From Haemonchus contortus (Eukaryota > Nematoda > Chromadorea > Rhabditida > Trichostrongylidae), in NCBI GenBank assembly GCA_000469685.2, contig LS997564.1:17945615-18009614 (forward strand): a stretch of DNA of 64,000 bases. The letters are read 5' to 3'. Shown here piece by piece: positions 60,863 through 64,000 of this stretch (the first letter of the stretch is position 1; every line of letters starts with the position of its first letter). The notes beneath the pieces are model-generated. The model worked only from the letters and a program-made list of their open reading frames with translations. It made no database searches and was not told where the DNA came from. Position numbers and translations under genes: made by a program.

Positions 60863-60870
60863 ATGCTCAA

Positions 60871-61839
60871 CTTTATAGGATCAAGAATATGTGGTAACTT
60901 TTGGTCATCGAAAACCGATTTTACTAGGAGGAAGGCAACAGTCGTATATTTGCTAGCAACGGAACAATTACCCGATTAATACTTCAAGAATTCAGGTGCA
61001 TTGGAATCTGTTGTCCTGTTCCAGAGTGGGATATTGGACAGAGATCGGTCAGAAATTTGGAGTTCCAAAAACTTGTAAGGACCTTGAGTCCGAAAATATT
61101 TTTGTGGCTTGATGAAGAAATTTAACGAGAGGACCCAATAATCTTAATTTCTGTGTTTAATACAATGAGGTTATCGGAATTCCAGCATACCAGTTAGTGT
61201 ACTCCAAGGATTCCCTAGAGAAAAAGTGCCGAACTCAAAGTTAGGCAAAGTTACTGCTATAAGATCGCGTGCCTTGGAGGTCATAAAATTCTTCTTTGTA
61301 CTATTCATGTACTGCTATCTGACATCATCTTGCTAGAAATTAAAAATTTATGAAAAGTCACAAATTGGAATGGAATCCCCGAACCTATTCTCGACACTCA
61401 GAGAACCCTCAGGGTGGGAAATTCAAAAGATCTTACAATTGAACGTAGGAGAAGCGAGAGCGATTCCCCATCTCCCAGGATGGAGAAGCGGCAGCATAAT
61501 GCTCGGAAGCAGGAGGATGTTAGATCAGATTTCCAGATGTGCAAAGTGTGAAAGACGATTCTGGTTCATCTTTCGCACCATGATATTGTCCTTCATTTTA
61601 GCTAATTTTTTCTCGGAAGTTGACGGGAGGAGAGGATTTTCAAGAGCCTATTGGTTTACTTTGAATCAAATAATTAGCCATTCTCTTACAGGTACGTCTT
61701 AAAAATACTTTGTTTACCATCACTTGATAACTTCAAGCCATTTTAAAAGCCTACGTACGTGGGGGCTATTTTGTAGGTTCCTCTAGAGCTTGTATAATTT
61801 TCGAGGAAAACTTCAGAAGTGGCATGATATTACCTAAAT
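60871..61839. other. No confident gene
   Basis: A 110-codon plus-strand open frame at 61370-61702 lacks splice support. Confidence 0.25.
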
Positions 61840-62130
61840 TCAAAATCGTAAATAGGCAGGGCAACTCGCAATGGGTGGGGTTTTGTGGTTGGGTCGGTCG
61901 CATCGAGAGTCAGTTTTCCAAAATTGGCTTTTTGTAGCGAGCTCTGATTCTTCGAAAGATAGGATGACTGTCTGTCTCTTTCCAATTAGTTCCCTTCTAA
62001 TATCTGATAGGTCAGGCACTCGTTCAACAGTCACTTCGATTTCGAATGGGATAGAAGGGTCTTCAGACAGTCGATTTGAGCGAGATATTTTCTTTGTTAA
62101 AGTCACTGCGTGAGCCGTCCGTGACGGCAT
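61840..62130 (-). CDS. Candidate open frame (96 aa), unknown
   Basis: The frame starts at ATG 62130 and ends in TGA at 61840. Its composition looks coding (SIPFEIEVTVERVPDLSDI, charged and proline-containing). No domain, signal peptide or neighbouring exon could be linked. An overlapping plus-strand frame is probably its shadow. Confidence 0.3.
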   Translation of the reverse strand: MPSRTAHAVTLTKKISRSNRLSEDPSIPFEIEVTVERVPDLSDIRRELIGKRQTVILSFEESELATKSQFWKTDSRCDRPNHKTPPIASCPAYLRF

Positions 62131-64000
62131 AGCGACGATCCCTATTTGATTAGCCACAACAGTGCACAACTACTTCATTCTGATGTGGTATCATTTTGCA
62201 CATCAACGAACAAAAAATCGAGCCAATTAGTTATTGGCGCATAGTCCGTGTTAACGAAGTGCGATTTCTGGAAAGTTACCGTAAGTTGGCGTTGCTCGAG
62301 AGAGGAGGCTTCAAGTGAAGTGCGCCGCGTATTTCGCTCTTGCTCCGAATTTCTGGAGTATTCGTAGGCCTACCTGTTTTATACCAAGCAGCAGAATCAG
62401 CAAATAATTGGCATTTTTCCGAGTTCCGATGACCTATATAGAAAGGGTCGTCATAGCGCATTGGCCAGAGGCGGTACCTCCACGATTCCGGTCACTGGTA
62501 CAATTTTTGGGCTACTCAACAGGATCTTTCATTGTTTAAAATCAGGAAGACCGCTTGAAAAGCAAACACAGAAGGCAAACGTTTTTGCGTCACAGTGCAC
62601 ATCACTAATCAGCTCACTGAAAAGACCTGGTCAATTCCAAAATTTTCCAAAGGGCTTCTCACTTTCGGATGAGAACTGAACCGTTGGCCAACCTTAGGGG
62701 TGTGACAGAGCTACATTGCGCTTACTTTTTATAACTCTTTTACCCCCTTATTCCTCATATTCCTCTTTATCCTCTCAAGTCCTCTTGAGTAATAACCTTT
62801 TTACTCTCTAATAATAGTACTGTACCAAAATTTAACTTAAGTGCATTCAAAATACGTCTAAAACATGACTGATTCCGATAAATAAGCCGAAAAAGATTGA
62901 AAGGTGTTAGATCAGGAGGTGAGTAGGGAACAGAAAGACTTTGTGGCAGTGGCGAAGTAGGCGAAAGTTGCTGATGGCTCGGCACTTGCCTCCGCACAGC
63001 ATCTCTAGTAATTAGGGGAATGGCCGAAATCGCCAGATAAATACATCGTGAGCGAGGAAAACGCGGAAAGTGAACAGCTGCAACTGCAGACAGCTAGGGA
63101 GACACTCGTGAATGAATGAGTCTCACCGGCGATAAAATCCCATAGCAGCAGTAGTGGGACAGAGAAATCTCACATTCTGGAACGTATTCTGCTGTCGATG
63201 CACTTCCTCACTGTTAGTGAGGACTGTTCTGTGATATTAAGACATGGAATTCAATTCTCGGAATCGCACCCAGATATCTGTAGGTATACTTTCAAACAGG
63301 GACGGTCGTCTAATTATGAGCCCAGAAAGGGAACTCAGTAGGTTTTGCCCGTTAAGTAGGGCTGTTATGTATTGGAAGGATTATGTCCTTTTTTTCAAAA
63401 GACCACCCTTAGTAGCTGATGCCACTCTATTCAAACATCTCTTTACAGCTCACTAAATCGGAGTTGACATCACTTCTGTAAGGAGGGACTCTACTAACTC
63501 GTGATTATATGATCACACATCTCGGCTGATCTCGCTAAGCTCTCTAACCTCCGCGACCACCAGTCAGATGGTGCGAGACATGTCTGGGAGGGTACATACA
63601 TCACTGGGTGCATCAACTACCTTTTGGAGGACATTATGGAAGCACGTACTCGTATATCTCAACGATTCTGAGTGGATAGCCTTAGAGGATTTTCTCAGCC
63701 CCATGTGGTTAGGAGACCAGCTTATTTCTCGAGGTTATCAAGAGAATGGCATCGATAGGTCAGCGTGAGGGTCAGACCGAGGTGTTTGCTGTTGACCCTC
63801 CATATCTTCTGGTAGCAGAGGATGTGTCTGGCACAGAGTACCCACGAGTAGGGATTGGGTCGTAAAAGAGCTAGTTGATTTTTTCCATGGGTTCGCGTTG
63901 GTTCTTGATGTCACTGAACGCTCTGGAGACGTCCCAGTAATCAGTGTTTAATCACGCCTGCTCGATACGATAAGAAGATTATCTCTGAAAAGCTGATCAG
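62131..64000. other. No confident gene
   Basis: A possible minus-strand exon ends at a good donor (AAAACAG|GTAGGC near 62375) and in one frame reads NANYLLILLLGIKQ, a hydrophobic stretch. It cannot be linked to other exons. The remainder shows only short open frames. Confidence 0.25.

Noticed and set aside
1..64000. CRISPR arrays, operons with Shine-Dalgarno sites, prophage
   Set aside because: Gene structure is spliced and eukaryotic; no regularly spaced direct repeats with unique spacers were seen.

Overview
This is eukaryotic nuclear DNA, most probably from a nematode and possibly a parasitic strongylid (clade V). The sequence shows genes built of short exons with TTTCAG-type acceptors and several introns of 58-104 nt. 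It also has a heavy, diverse transposon load: three mariners, a piggyBac, two RTE-type LINE remnants, a Penelope-like fragment, Tc1-type MITEs and a tRNA-derived SINE family. The organism is an inference from these features. No prokaryotic gene organisation is present.

Four gene models were assembled by hand from splice sites and codon phase, and each closes in frame over all its exons. (1) Minus strand 2731-8058: 8 exons, 454 aa, a secreted EGF-like protein with a proline-rich linker, a long Arg/Glu/Gln coiled coil, acidic segments and a hydrophobic C-terminus. (2) Minus strand 24562-30831: 8 exons, 455 aa, a type I membrane protein with a Cys-containing ectodomain, a Thr-rich mucin-like stalk, one transmembrane helix and a Lys/Ser/Glu repeat tail. 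(3) Minus strand 51474-52745: 4 exons, 151 aa, a multi-pass membrane protein. (4) Plus strand 52967-55579: 6 exons, 189 aa, a basic protein of unknown family. Genes 3 and 4 are head to head across about 220 bp. Weaker coding candidates lie at 10.9-12.4, 13.6-15.1, 23.5-23.9, 48.0-48.6 and 60.6-62.1 kb.

Mobile DNA fills much of the rest. A 405-bp MITE with an 8-bp duplication lies at 1.2 kb. Mariners lie at 13.7 kb (apparently inside an open frame), 28.1 kb (in an intron of gene 2) and 53.9 kb (in intron 3 of gene 4, 16 bp before the splice acceptor). A nearly intact piggyBac sits in a TTAA 17 bp upstream of the proposed start codon of gene 2. RTE-type reverse transcriptase remnants lie at 34.4-35.7 (+) and 43.2-45.2 kb (-), the latter interrupted by a small foldback. 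A Penelope GIY-YIG fragment at 37.7 kb is followed by two back-to-back 525-bp Tc1-type MITEs. At 40.5-41.9 kb is a 1.45-kb element with about 360-bp terminal inverted repeats carrying tRNA-like promoter boxes and a long open frame between them. A tRNA-derived SINE occurs seven times. A 3.2-kb CA-rich array with a ~350-450 bp higher-order period fills 56.05-59.26 kb. Most remaining stretches show no recognisable gene.
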